Assembly (NCBI RefSeq): GCF_001189295.1
Contig: NZ_CP012159.1
Span: 9,532,501-9,596,500 of the forward strand
Reading direction: 5' to 3'
Origin: Chondromyces crocatus
GTDB taxonomy: Bacteria; Myxococcota_A; Polyangia; Polyangiales; Polyangiaceae
DNA: 64,000 bases
The notes under the pieces: generated by a model
Databases searched by the model: none
What the model was told of the DNA's origin: nothing
Seen by the model: only the letters and a program-made list of their open reading frames with translations
Made by a program: the position numbers and the translations under genes
Shown here: positions 29,393 through 38,640 of the stretch, in pieces
Layout of the letters: each line of letters opens with the position of its first letter
How positions within the stretch are numbered: position 1 is the stretch's first letter

Positions 29393-30328
29393 TCAGAAGG
29401 TCGCCAGGAACGAGCCTCGGACGGTGGTGTCCAGGGGAGCGACGCCGGCGGGCGGCTCGGCGTCGAAGGCCGAGGTCATGGTGAGCTTCAGCGAGAAATG
29501 CTTCGTCGCCTTCGCGAGGATCGAGGACTCGTGGAGGACGCGCACGTCGTAGATCCAGTCGAGCCTGGGCTGGAGGTAGATCGTGGCGGCGACTTGCAAG
29601 TTGTCGCTGAGCCGCGTCGAGAGGACGCAGTAGGTGGACAGGCGCTGCGCGAGCACGACGAGGCCGGAGTCGGGGAAGTTGCCGAGGGCCAGCTCCTCGT
29701 TCTCGAGCATGTAGGCCATGCCCAGCGCGGCCTCGAACTTCGTCCAGCGGACGATGTGGATCCGAGGTCCCGTGCCGAAGAGGGCACGCAGCGAGAGCCG
29801 ACGGAAGGCGTCGCGGTCGTGCTGGACGAAGGCTTCCCACGAGAAGGGGCCAGGGAGGTCGACGCGATACCGGAAGTGCTCCAGGTCCTTGTTCAGGAAG
29901 GTCACGTCGGCGTTCTCACCGAAGTCGCCGCGCAGGAGCAGGAAGAAGAGGTGACGGCCCGTCCGGTACTGGCCGACCGCGCTGCCCGAGAGCGAGGTGA
30001 TGTTGGTGTTGCCGCGCCGCATGTCGGCGGAGCCTTCGAAGGTGACGGACAGCCCCTGCTTCTCGACGTCGCCGCCGATGAGGGGCTGGACGTTGACGAT
30101 CTGCGCGGCGGCCGGGCTGGCCGTGAGCAGGGCCAGCGCGCCCGCCGAGAGGGTCGTCAGGAGGGTCGCGGCGAGGCGTCGCCATCGCGAGGTGGGACGG
30201 CCGCACTCCGAGGGCAACGCGCGCTCCGAGGGGGTCCTGTCCGTGCTTCGCTTCCAGCAGCGCCGATGTGCGCTCCAGGCTCCCGTCCGCACGGGCAAAG
30301 CCTTATCGCTGGCCTCCCGGGTGGTCAA
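29393..30328 (-). CDS. DUF481-like outer-membrane beta-barrel protein
   Basis: Up to 311 residues; the first 45 are Arg-rich and unlikely, so the real start is probably further in, just before the signal peptide (LAATLLTTLSAGALALLTAS ending AAAQ). The mature 230 residues are repeated amphipathic strands (VTFEGSADMRRGNTNITSLS, HLFFLLLRGDFG, FRYRVDLPGPFSWEAFVQHD) and end with the aromatic GSFLATF, as in outer-membrane barrels of the DUF481 group. No operon partner is evident. Confidence 0.75.
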   Translation of the reverse strand: MTTREASDKALPVRTGAWSAHRRCWKRSTDRTPSERALPSECGRPTSRWRRLAATLLTTLSAGALALLTASPAAAQIVNVQPLIGGDVEKQGLSVTFEGSADMRRGNTNITSLSGSAVGQYRTGRHLFFLLLRGDFGENADVTFLNKDLEHFRYRVDLPGPFSWEAFVQHDRDAFRRLSLRALFGTGPRIHIVRWTKFEAALGMAYMLENEELALGNFPDSGLVVLAQRLSTYCVLSTRLSDNLQVAATIYLQPRLDWIYDVRVLHESSILAKATKHFSLKLTMTSAFDAEPPAGVAPLDTTVRGSFLATF

Positions 30329-30481
30329 GGCGAGGGAAGCGGGTGCGCGGGCGAGAACTTCGGCTTCGCGAGGGGAAGCGGGCTGGCGCCCCTGGCCTTG
30401 GATGACGTGGCCGCATGGTGCGCTCCGAGGTCGCTTGACCCTGCACTGGGTAGATGTTCAGAGATGCGCATGCAGGAAACC

Positions 30482-30829
30482 ATGAAGCGTTCAGGCGGAT
30501 GTCACTGCGGCAAGGTGCGCTACGAGGTGACGGCCTCGCTCGATCAGGTCATGTCGTGCAACTGCTCCATGTGCCTCAGGAAAGGCACCGTGCTGACGTT
30601 CGTCGGCAAGGATCAGTTCCACCTCCTGTCGGGCGAGGAGGGGCTGACGGACTATCAGTTCAACAAGAAGCACATCCACCATCTCTTCTGCGCGACGTGC
30701 GGGGTGACGTCGTTCGCGCGGGGGACGTCGCCCGACGGGAAGGAGATGGTGGCGGTCAACGTGCGCTGTCTCGACGACATCGATCTGGGGAGCCTGACGG
30801 TGACGCCAGTCGACGGGAAGAGCTTCTGA
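30482..30829 (+). CDS. GFA (glutathione-dependent formaldehyde-activating-like) Zn protein
   Basis: 115 residues from the ATG at 30482, preceded by AGGA at 5 bases. Metal-binding Cys pattern of the GFA/CENP-V family: GGCHCGKVRYEV at the start, SCNCSMCLRKG near residue 35, and LFCATCGV near 72. Most members are not glutathione-formaldehyde enzymes, so the substrate is open. Cytosolic. It converges with the GST gene. Confidence 0.92.
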   Translation: MKRSGGCHCGKVRYEVTASLDQVMSCNCSMCLRKGTVLTFVGKDQFHLLSGEEGLTDYQFNKKHIHHLFCATCGVTSFARGTSPDGKEMVAVNVRCLDDIDLGSLTVTPVDGKSF

Positions 30830-30863
30830 TGCTCGCGGCAGGGGGGCACGCTCGCCGCTGGAT

Positions 30864-31517
30864 TCAGCGGATGTCGTCGACGGCGACGCTCAGGCGCTCG
30901 GCGTAGAGGGTGAGCGTGCGCTCCCAGGCGGGGCGCGCGAGCGCGCGGTGGTAATAGGCGGTGATGCGTGGATAGGGGGCGAGGAGGTCGGTGTTGCGCA
31001 CGTGGCGCAGCACGGTGGCGAGGAGGAGGTCGGCGACCGTGAAGTCGTCGCAGGCGATCCAGTCGCGCCCGTCGAGGCGCTGCTCCATGCCGCGGAACCA
31101 GCGCCCAGCTTCCTCGACCATGGCCGCGCGCTGCTCGGCGCTCCCGGTGCCGAACATGTCGATCAAGTGGATCTCTTGCAGCGGACGCTCGACGGTGGCG
31201 AGCGCGGCGAAGCACCACTGCGTCACGCGCGTGCGACCCTGGAAGTCGGCCGGGATCAGGCGGCCAGCTCTCTGGGCGAGGTAGAGCAGGATCGCGCCGG
31301 ACTCGGCGACCGCGAAGCCGTCGTCCTCGATGGCCGGCAGGAGGCGGAAGCAGTTGATGTGGCCATAGGCCTCGCGGAGGTGTTCGCCGCCGGTGTGGTC
31401 GATGCCGTGGACGCGGTAGGGGAGGCCGAGCTCCTCCAGGGCCCACTGGATGCGGAGGTCCTTGGTCTCGCCGATCACCTTGGGAAAGACGCGCCCGAAA
31501 CCGTAAAGCGTGATCAT
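30864..31517 (-). CDS. Glutathione S-transferase family protein
   Basis: 217 residues. N-terminal thioredoxin fold from MITLYGFGRVFPKV through LLPAIEDDGFAVAESGAILL, where the Glu-Ser pair contacts glutathione, then an all-helical C-domain with DDFTVADLLLATVLRH, the N-capping box region. The usual catalytic Tyr/Ser/Cys near residue 10 is not obvious. It converges with the GFA gene, another thiol-linked family, which may be coincidence. Confidence 0.9.
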   Translation of the reverse strand: MITLYGFGRVFPKVIGETKDLRIQWALEELGLPYRVHGIDHTGGEHLREAYGHINCFRLLPAIEDDGFAVAESGAILLYLAQRAGRLIPADFQGRTRVTQWCFAALATVERPLQEIHLIDMFGTGSAEQRAAMVEEAGRWFRGMEQRLDGRDWIACDDFTVADLLLATVLRHVRNTDLLAPYPRITAYYHRALARPAWERTLTLYAERLSVAVDDIR

Positions 31518-31677
31518 GGCCTGCTCCTTCGAGGCGGAAGTCTGCCTCCGCGATGGGGAAAAACAAGCCGGGTGTCAGGCCCAGGAATGAGGCCTGCTCG
31601 CTCGATCGCGCTGTGGTCGAGGTCTGCGCTCGGTCGCGCTGTGGTCGAGGTCTGCGCGCTCGGTCGTGCTCCGGGGC

Positions 31678-32484
31678 TCAGGCGGGGCGATGGGCCTGGA
31701 GGGAGTAGGTGAGCGGAGCGCCAGGGAGCTTGTCGACCTGGTAGCGGCCCGGGGCGATCTCGCGGCTGCTGGGGTAGATGGGGTAGGCCATCCAGTCGTG
31801 TTCGCGCAGGGAGTCCAGCACGAGGCCGGCGCGGAGGAGGGCGCTGACGACGGTGCCGATGCCGTGGTTCCAGGACACGTCGACGAGCTGCACCGGGGTG
31901 TCGGGATCGGCGTAGGTGCGGGTCTCTTCGGTGCGGATGGGAGTGTCTTTGCTGTCCCAGGGGTAGGTGACCTTCTCCAGGGCGTCGTCGAAGATGTAGG
32001 CGAGGGGGTGGAACTCGACGAGGTGGAAGCGGCCTCCAGGGCGGAGGCAGGCGGCGATCTCGCGCGCCCAGGGGTCGAGGTCGGGGAGCCAGCAGAGGAC
32101 GCCGTAGGAGGTGAATACGATGTCGAAGGTCTCGCCGACGGCGCGGGAGGCTTCGAGGACGTCGGACTGGACGAAGCGGGCCGAGGAGAGGCCGACCTCG
32201 GTGGCGAGGTCGCGGGCGGCGGTGATGGCGGCGTCGGAGAAGTCGAGGCCGACGACGGAGGCGCCGCGCCGGGCCCAGCTCAGCGTGTCCTGCCCGAAGT
32301 GGCATTGCAGGTGGAGCAAGCGGCAGCCCCGGACGTCGCCGACCTCTTCGAGCTCGATCGGCTTGAGGGAGCAGGCGCCGCGCTTCCAGGCATCGAGGTC
32401 GTAGAAGCGAGAGGCGAGATGCAGCGGGGTGCGGCGATTCCAGCTCGCGCGGTTGATGGCGCGCCAGTCGTCGGAGTCGGTCAT
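31678..32484 (-). CDS. Class I SAM-dependent methyltransferase
   Basis: 268 residues from the ATG at 32484; the frame is open upstream only as a shadow of the Cys-rich gene. Motif I is LLHLQCHFGQDTLSWARRG followed by the acidic end of strand two, VVGLDFSD; DIVFTSYGVLCWLPDL is the post-II region. Substrate unknown; similar genes are annotated as methyltransferase type 11/12. A two-copy repeat of about 28 bases (CGCTGTGGTCGAGGTCTGCG) lies just downstream at 31604-31660. Confidence 0.9.
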   Translation of the reverse strand: MTDSDDWRAINRASWNRRTPLHLASRFYDLDAWKRGACSLKPIELEEVGDVRGCRLLHLQCHFGQDTLSWARRGASVVGLDFSDAAITAARDLATEVGLSSARFVQSDVLEASRAVGETFDIVFTSYGVLCWLPDLDPWAREIAACLRPGGRFHLVEFHPLAYIFDDALEKVTYPWDSKDTPIRTEETRTYADPDTPVQLVDVSWNHGIGTVVSALLRAGLVLDSLREHDWMAYPIYPSSREIAPGRYQVDKLPGAPLTYSLQAHRPA

Positions 32485-32635
32485 GGCAGGCCGGAGGGTA
32501 GGATCCGAGGATGGCGCGCGTCGAGGGGAAAGCAGGAGACCTCTGATGGCGATCCCCCTGGATCGATGTCTTCCGGCAAGGTCCTGGGCGGGATACCGTA
32601 TGCGCGTGGGAATGGTAAATGCAGGGGCGCGCTGG

Positions 32636-33301
32636 ATGAAGGGGATCCTCCACATGGCCCGCTGGGTCGGTGGGGTGGCCACGGCGACGGTGGTCGCGGC
32701 GGCCGTCGGGGGAGGCTGCGGCGCGGACGCGGACGACGAGCGCTGTGCCGATGGGCTCTGCGTCTGCGAGTTCGGGGCGTCGTGCAATCTCGATTGCGAG
32801 GCGCCGCCGTGCAATGTGACGTGCGACGGCAACAATCCGGATTGCAGGGGCGCATGTGCGAACGGGGAGTGCATCTGCGGTACGGGGTCGAGCTGTGATT
32901 TCCGGTGCGATGCGCCGCCGTGCCACGTGACGTGCGAGGGCGACAACCCGGACTGCGAGGGGACGTGCGCCAACGGGCAATGCACGTGCGCGGTGGGGTC
33001 GAGCTGTGATTTCGACTGTGGCGCGCCGCCGTGTCACGTGACGTGCGAGGGCGACAATCCGGACTGCGAGGGGACGTGCGCCAACGGGACGTGCGCGTGC
33101 GGTCCGAGGAGCAGCTGCGAATTCACGTGCGAGAGCGGTCCGTGCCACACGACGTGCGATGAGGGGTCGACGTGCGTGGTTCATTGCGCCAATGGCAATG
33201 CCGGGACGCAGGATTGCGACATCACGGCGTGCGCGATCGGAGATGTGGTGGTCTGTCCGGGTGGGCGGGCGACGACGTGTGGGGCGCCCTGTCCTGATTG
33301 A
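32636..33301 (+). CDS. Secreted Cys-rich protein with 37-residue repeats
   Basis: 221 residues from the ATG at 32636 (AGGGG 9 bases upstream); the ATG at 32654 (AAGGGG upstream) is equally good. A signal segment (VGGVATATVVAAAVGGGC) could be a lipoprotein signal. The mature part is 3.5 copies of a 37-residue unit with about eight Cys each: CANGxCxC, SSCDFxC, then APPCHVTC and EGDNPDCEGT. The last part degenerates. Dense regular Cys imply an extended disulfide-linked rod. The neighbouring copies are nearly identical at DNA level (about 111 bp period), so the gene has expanded recently. Function unknown; probably surface. Confidence 0.72.
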   Translation: MKGILHMARWVGGVATATVVAAAVGGGCGADADDERCADGLCVCEFGASCNLDCEAPPCNVTCDGNNPDCRGACANGECICGTGSSCDFRCDAPPCHVTCEGDNPDCEGTCANGQCTCAVGSSCDFDCGAPPCHVTCEGDNPDCEGTCANGTCACGPRSSCEFTCESGPCHTTCDEGSTCVVHCANGNAGTQDCDITACAIGDVVVCPGGRATTCGAPCPD

Positions 33302-33424
33302 GCAGAGGGAGCCGCGGCCTCCGGGATTGAAGGCGCAATGAGCGACCACGGGCTGATGGATTGAGCGGCCCGTGGCCGGCGCATTGAGCAGCTCGTCGGT
33401 CGAGCAGCGCTCGGGCTGGGATCT

Positions 33425-34507
33425 TCAGGCTGGTTTCTGGAAGGCGGCGCGGACGGCGTCGATGACGATCTCGGCGCTGGGTTGCTCGCCGCCATGCTTT
33501 TCGAAGAGCATGTCGAGGACTGCGATGTACGCCTCGCCCAGGGCGGTGGTCATGGTGCCGGCGGTGGCGGCCGATACGCCTCCGCCGACCACGGCGCCCG
33601 CGCCAGGGAGCAGCTTGATCAAGCTGCCAGCGATCGCGCGGCCCGTGAGGGTGGTCGCGGCCCCCCCGAGGGTGGACGCGACGACGGTGCTCAGGAAGCC
33701 CTCCGAGAAGTCGAGGCCGTAGGTCGCAGTGATGCCGGCGATCATCGCGATCTGGATGGGGACGAGGACGAAGGCGTCGGCGAAGGGGATGGGGCTGGCG
33801 GCGATGCCCATGGCCGTGGCGACGGAGGCGCCGACGATCATGTGGGACTTCGTCTTTTTCAGGGCGAGGTCTGCCTTCTGGGATGCGATGAAGGCCCGTC
33901 TTTGTCCCTCCGGGATGAGGTCGACCGTGGCCTGGATCAGCTCGATCAACCCCATCGGCGGGAGGCGGTGTCCGTCGTCGAGCTCCTCGGGCAAGGCGCG
34001 GACGCGGACGACGTTCAGGGCTCGCGGGAGGAGGCGCTGGACCTCGGCCCGGAATCCCTGGTCTGCGCGGGCCTTGGTGATCACCGCGAGCACGGGCATG
34101 TAGTCGGCGAGCATCTCGACGAGGGAGGTCTCGGCCTCTTCCACGCGGCGGAGGTCCTCGGAGACGCAGACCCAGGCGACGTGGATGTGCTTGCGGGCGT
34201 CGGGATCCTGCCGGCGGCTGGAGACGAAGCGCTTGAGCGCGGTGCGGGTGGCCTCGAACTCGCTCATCTCCAGGCCGCGGGTGTCGAAGATGGTGAGGGG
34301 GACGCCGGGCTTGGTGATCTCGCGGGTCCCCGTGGTGACGGGGCGGCCGTGGCCCGTGGAGGCGAACTGCCCCTGGAAGACGCTGTTGACCAGCGTGCTC
34401 TTGCCCACGCCGGTGCGGCCCGCGAGCAGCACGTTGGCGTGGCCTCGCTCGCGCATGGCCTCTTCGAATGCCTTCTTGACGGCGTCGCCGAATTTGATCT
34501 CGGTCAT
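33425..34507 (-). CDS. Membrane-associated Era-like GTPase
   Basis: 360 residues. GTPase domain: P-loop LAGRTGVGKST at residue 28, a Thr-rich switch (RPVTTGTREI), IFDTRG as G3 and VITKARAD as a TKxD-like G4. The C-terminal 150 residues have hydrophobic segments (VGASVATAMGIAASPIPFAD, FVLVPIQIAMIAGITATYGL) and a Gly-rich stretch (LIKLLPGAGAVVGGGVSAAT), like the DUF697-type tail of some dynamin/Era-like GTPases, suggesting membrane attachment. Function unknown. Confidence 0.85.
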   Translation of the reverse strand: MTEIKFGDAVKKAFEEAMRERGHANVLLAGRTGVGKSTLVNSVFQGQFASTGHGRPVTTGTREITKPGVPLTIFDTRGLEMSEFEATRTALKRFVSSRRQDPDARKHIHVAWVCVSEDLRRVEEAETSLVEMLADYMPVLAVITKARADQGFRAEVQRLLPRALNVVRVRALPEELDDGHRLPPMGLIELIQATVDLIPEGQRRAFIASQKADLALKKTKSHMIVGASVATAMGIAASPIPFADAFVLVPIQIAMIAGITATYGLDFSEGFLSTVVASTLGGAATTLTGRAIAGSLIKLLPGAGAVVGGGVSAATAGTMTTALGEAYIAVLDMLFEKHGGEQPSAEIVIDAVRAAFQKPA

Positions 34508-34904
34508 GTCACCTCGCGTCGGGTGAATGAAGCGGCTTCGTCTCGCTCACCTCTGGGCATGTCTCTCGTATACGCCCGTGCCGCACGGTCTGCCAGGTTG
34601 GCCCGCTCCGGACAATCGGGTCGGAGGAGGGATGACGAAGCATCCAGGCCTCGCCTTGGGGGGCTCACCCGACGGCATTTGGGGGAGCGACATTCACCGT
34701 GAGGAGCGCTGCAGGGCGCTGGCGACGCGCGGCGCTGGCCAGGGCGCACGAGGGGTGGTCGATGCAGGCCATTTTCACGAGAGGTCGCGTCCTCGACGCA
34801 TGATCGCGGCGCATCTGCCGTCGCTCGACGCGATGTCACCCCTCCATCACGATCCGAGCGGGGCCTCGACCGGGGTCGCTGGAAGGTCATGGGGGGGAGA
34901 CGGC
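34508..34904. other. Gene-free stretch between divergent genes
   Basis: About 400 bases that must hold the promoters of the GTPase gene (leftward) and the PAS-STAS gene (rightward). A run of seven G followed by AGA lies 6 bases before the PAS-STAS start and is its likely ribosome-binding site. Nothing else recognised. Confidence 0.5.
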
Positions 34905-36293
34905 ATGCCGACAGTCGACGGCGCGTGCGGGGTCACGGTGGACGCCTCGCTCGAGAAGCGGATCCTGGAGCAGGAGGTGGCGCGCTGGCGCCTGCGCGCC
35001 GAGCAAGCGGAGAGCATCCTGAGGACGTCTCCGGCGGCCATCTTCCTCTGCGACAAGACGGCGGAGCGCTCGCGCACGTTCAGCGAAGCCGTGGCACACA
35101 TGCTGGGCTACGAGCCCGATCACGTGCCGCAGCTCGGCGAGGAGGTGCTGCCCGATCGCATGCACCCGGACGATACGACGCGCATGGCGCTGGAGTTCGA
35201 GCGGGATCTGGAGGTGCTGGAGGACGGCGAGCAGCTCGTGTTCGAGTACCGCATGCGCCACCGGTCGGGGGAGTGGCGCTGGCTGGAGGCGCGCTGTGTG
35301 GTGTTCAGCCGGACGGAGGAGGGGCAGCTCGAGCGGTACGTGGGCGCGGTGCAGGACATCACCGAGCGGAAGCACCTGGCGCAGACGATGCGCGACCGCG
35401 AGGCGGCGCTGCAGAAGGCCAACGCCGAGCTGGAGCAGCGGATCGCAGAACGCACGCTGGAGCTGCGCCGGAAGAGCGCCCTGCTGGAGAGCATGATCAA
35501 CAACCTGCCCGCGGCGTTCTATGTGAAGGACACGGAAGGAAAGTTCCTGCTCGTCAATCGTCGGACCGCAGAGCTGATGGGGGTGACGCGCGCCGAGGCG
35601 GTGGGGAAGTCGGTGGCGGACTTCTTCCCGCCGGAGACGGCCGCGCCGTGGCTGGAGGCCCAGCAGGAGATCCTCGCGGGCGGCGAGCACGAGGTCGAGG
35701 AGATCTTCGTCCAGGAGGACGGGCCGCACATCTACCTGTCGATCGGCTTCCCCATCCGCGACAGCGAGGGGACCATCTTCGCCATCGGCGGGTTCTCGAC
35801 GGACATCACCGAGCGGAGGCGGGCCGAGCAGGAACGCGAGGAGCTGCAAGCGCGGGTGATCGAGGCGCAACGCGCGGCCATCCGGGAGCTGAGCACGCCC
35901 ATGATCCCACTCGCGAAGGGGGTGGTGGTGATGCCCCTGGTGGGGACCGTGGACAGTGCGCGCGCCCAGCAGATCATGGAGACGCTGCTCGCGGGGGTGG
36001 TGAAGCAGCAGGCGCGGGTGGCGATCCTGGACCTGACGGGGCTCACCGCAGTGGATACGCGGATCGTGGATGCGCTGCTGCGCGCCGCGAGGGCGACCCG
36101 GATGCTCGGTGCCGAGGTGATGCTCACGGGCATCAAGCCGCAGTTCGCGCAGGTCCTGGTGCAGCTCGGGGTCGATATGAGCGGCATCACCACCGAGGGC
36201 ACGCTCCAGTCGGGTGTGGCGGCGGCCATGGGGTGGCTCCAGGGGCGGGGACGCTCCGCACAGGACGGCTCTGAGCGCGCACGGGCGCGGTGA
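34905..36293 (+). CDS. PAS-PAS-STAS sensor protein (RsbR-like)
   Basis: 462 residues from the ATG at 34905; the frame is open for 378 bases upstream but that part has no homologous character. An N-terminal coiled coil is followed by PAS/PAC 1 (about 45-160, ending VGAVQDITERK), a coiled linker (ELEQRIAERTLELRRKS), PAS/PAC 2 (about 195-310, FYVKDTEGKFLLVNRRTAEL to FSTDITERRRAEQ), and a STAS domain (about 325-445, PLAKGVVVMPLVGTVDSARA, ILDLTGLTAVDT). This order is that of stressosome RsbR-type sensors, where a Thr or Ser in STAS is phosphorylated; here the DLTGLTAVD loop offers Thr. No kinase partner is adjacent. Confidence 0.88.
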   Translation: MPTVDGACGVTVDASLEKRILEQEVARWRLRAEQAESILRTSPAAIFLCDKTAERSRTFSEAVAHMLGYEPDHVPQLGEEVLPDRMHPDDTTRMALEFERDLEVLEDGEQLVFEYRMRHRSGEWRWLEARCVVFSRTEEGQLERYVGAVQDITERKHLAQTMRDREAALQKANAELEQRIAERTLELRRKSALLESMINNLPAAFYVKDTEGKFLLVNRRTAELMGVTRAEAVGKSVADFFPPETAAPWLEAQQEILAGGEHEVEEIFVQEDGPHIYLSIGFPIRDSEGTIFAIGGFSTDITERRRAEQEREELQARVIEAQRAAIRELSTPMIPLAKGVVVMPLVGTVDSARAQQIMETLLAGVVKQQARVAILDLTGLTAVDTRIVDALLRAARATRMLGAEVMLTGIKPQFAQVLVQLGVDMSGITTEGTLQSGVAAAMGWLQGRGRSAQDGSERARAR

Positions 36294-36646
36294 CCTCGTC
36301 GGGGTGCGGTGAGCGCCATCTCGCCGGTGACCCGCCGGGGCGCGGTGAGCGCCACGTCGTCGGTGGGCTCGATGGGCGAGCTCCGTCGGTTCAGGAAGCT
36401 TACAACCCAGGGCGCGTCGGCGGGTGACCTGACGCGTCCTCAGGGCGCCGCGTGTCCTTCCCCCCGCGTCAGAGGCTCGCCGGCGAGGTGGTTTCACCCT
36501 CTCCCGGTCGACGAGCGCCTCTCTCCGCCGGGTAGCGCTGGTCGCCAAGCGTCTCGTCCCCGCCCCGTATCCGCGCAGCCATCCCCGCCCCGTATCCACG
36601 TAGAGAGAGGGTCAGCACCGCTCCGGCAACGCTTTGACTACGCTCC

Positions 36647-36700
36647 GGCAACGCATGGGCAACGCATGGGCAACGCATGGACAACGCATCGGCGGCGCTT
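36647..36700. repeat. 12-bp tandem repeat in a gene-free region
   Basis: Four to five imperfect copies of GCAACGCATGGG. It sits inside the gene-free stretch 36294-37011 (about 720 bases), which also has short duplications such as CCCCGCCCCGTATCC (36559-36598). The right end of that stretch, from about 36720, is less GC-rich and probably holds the promoter for the amidase gene. Confidence 0.8.
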
Positions 36701-37011
36701 CGACTGCCGGACTGCGTGATCGTGCCTCACCACACCATAATCTTCCTGGACGCGCTGCGTCGTGCTGTGACGCCTCCAGGCCTGGAGCAAGGTGCGTAAT
36801 GGAATGCCTAACGGCGATCGAGGCTCGACTTCGTTATCGTGAGAATCCCCTGGATCCAGCGAATGGAGCCCGATCGGAATATTCCGCCGAATGGTTCGGC
36901 ATTCATCTGCCCATGTTTCTACACTCTTGAATTCAAGAGAGTATGCCTGCTAAAAGCGCTCGTTCCGGGTACTCCATGCCCGCACCTTGCATCCCGGAAG
37001 GAAGGCCATCG

Positions 37012-38640
37012 ATGCATCAGCTCCGTAAGCTCACCACTGTGGTAAGCGCGGCCATTCTCGTCGCAGCCTGCAGCGATCAAGGAAGCAACGATCTGGGGAT
37101 CAATCCCGGTGGGGACGATTCCAACGTTTCCCCCCCGACGTGGACGGTTCCCGCCCCCACGGATGGGACGAGCGTCCCGCAGACCTCGCTCGATCTGCTA
37201 TTCGAGCAGGCTGCCAAGGAGTTCAACGTTCCTGCCTCGCTGCTCAAAGCGATCGGCTTCGCCGAGACGCGGTGGGAAATGGTCGAGGGCGAGGAAGAGT
37301 TCGAGGGCATGCCCGCCGCATTCGGCATCATGGCCCTCCGTGGTGAGCGCATCGAGCTCGGGGCGGAGCTGGCGGGCGTCTCGGTCGAAGAGGTCAAGAC
37401 GGACGCGCTGGCGAACATCCGCGCCGCGGCCGCTCTCCTCAGCGAGGACGCGGACGGGATGCAGCTCGACCGGGTCGACCTCGGGGCGTGGGCCCCGGTC
37501 GTCGCGGCGGCCAGCGGGATCGACGACGCCGAGGCGCAGGCGAGCTACCTGCACAACGAGGTCTACCGGACGCTCCGGGACGGCCTGGTGATGGAGGGCG
37601 AGGAGGGGCTCATCGGCTCGCTGCTGCCGTCCACCTTCGAGCTCCGGTCGATCGCTGCCCCGCCGACGAATGCCACGAGCGACCACTCGTCCGCCATCTG
37701 GCGCGCCTCGCCCAACTTCAACAGCCGGTCCGGCGTGAAGCCGCGGATGATCATCATCCACAGCTGCGAGGGGGCGTACTCGGGGTGCTGGGGCTGGCTC
37801 AGGAACTCGGCGTCGGGCGTCAGCGCGCATTACGTCGTGAATGACAGCGGCAGCGAGATCACCCAGCTCGTCCGCGAGGCGGATCGCGCGTGGCACATCG
37901 GCGCCGCCTACCGGTGCAACCTGAACGGCAATCAGGAGTGCAACCTGAACGGCACCTCCTCCAACAACTTCACCGTCGGCATCGAACATGCGGGCTTTGC
38001 CTCGCAGTCGAGCTGGGCGGCGGGGCTGATCAACGCCTCGGCGAAGCTCTCGTGCGGCATCACGCAGCGGCACGGCATCCCGCGGGACTCGTACCACATC
38101 GTGTCCCACGGCCGGCTCCAGCCCGAGAGCCGCACCGATCCCGGCCCGAACTGGCCCTGGACGAATTACCTGAGCCGGATCAACACGGAGTGCGGCGGCG
38201 GCACCACCCCCACCCCCACCGGGATCATCGTCGACAGCAACAACAGCAACAACAACTCCGCCCAGGGCCGCATCGAGGTCTCGGCGAACTGGACCTCGTC
38301 CACGAACGTGGCCGGCTACTACGGCTCGGGCTACTACGCCGCGAGCACCCAGTCGGTCTCCGACGGCGCGACGTTCCACTTCTACGTCGCGAGCGCCGGC
38401 AGCAGGGCGGTCTCGGCGTGGTGGACGGCGGCCAGCGACAGGTCCACCGCGGCGCCGTTCATCATGTACAACGCCGCCGGGACCGAGGTGGGCCGGGTGA
38501 CCAGGAACCAGCAGACCCAGGGCGGCCAGTGGGTCTCGCTGGGCTCCTACAACTTCACCGCCGGCTGGAACAAGGTCGTGCTGTCCCGCTGGGCAGCCCT
38601 CGGGTCCTTCGTCATCGCCGACGCCGTCCGCATTCAGTGA
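37012..38640 (+). CDS. Secreted N-acetylmuramoyl-L-alanine amidase with golvesin-like domain
   Basis: 542 residues from the ATG at 37012, behind GGAAGGAAGG. Lipobox VAAC at residue 20. About 57-200 resembles a lytic-transglycosylase-like helical domain (ASLLKAIGFAETRWEM has the Glu expected for catalysis). About 240-390 is an Amidase_2 domain: IIIHSCEGAYSG with the first zinc His, SAHYVVNDSGSEITQLV, and YHIVSHGRLQPESRTDPGP with the later His and Asp. About 400-542 matches the golvesin/xanthan-lyase C-domain, ending FVIADAVRIQ. I infer a murein hydrolase for prey lysis or wall remodelling. Its stop overlaps the next start (TGATG). Confidence 0.87.
   Translation: MHQLRKLTTVVSAAILVAACSDQGSNDLGINPGGDDSNVSPPTWTVPAPTDGTSVPQTSLDLLFEQAAKEFNVPASLLKAIGFAETRWEMVEGEEEFEGMPAAFGIMALRGERIELGAELAGVSVEEVKTDALANIRAAAALLSEDADGMQLDRVDLGAWAPVVAAASGIDDAEAQASYLHNEVYRTLRDGLVMEGEEGLIGSLLPSTFELRSIAAPPTNATSDHSSAIWRASPNFNSRSGVKPRMIIIHSCEGAYSGCWGWLRNSASGVSAHYVVNDSGSEITQLVREADRAWHIGAAYRCNLNGNQECNLNGTSSNNFTVGIEHAGFASQSSWAAGLINASAKLSCGITQRHGIPRDSYHIVSHGRLQPESRTDPGPNWPWTNYLSRINTECGGGTTPTPTGIIVDSNNSNNNSAQGRIEVSANWTSSTNVAGYYGSGYYAASTQSVSDGATFHFYVASAGSRAVSAWWTAASDRSTAAPFIMYNAAGTEVGRVTRNQQTQGGQWVSLGSYNFTAGWNKVVLSRWAALGSFVIADAVRIQ

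Noticed and set aside
36309-36719. Plus-strand frame of 136 codons in the gene-free stretch
   Set aside because: No ribosome site, Arg/Pro/Ser-rich, and it includes the 12-bp repeat; not supported as a gene.
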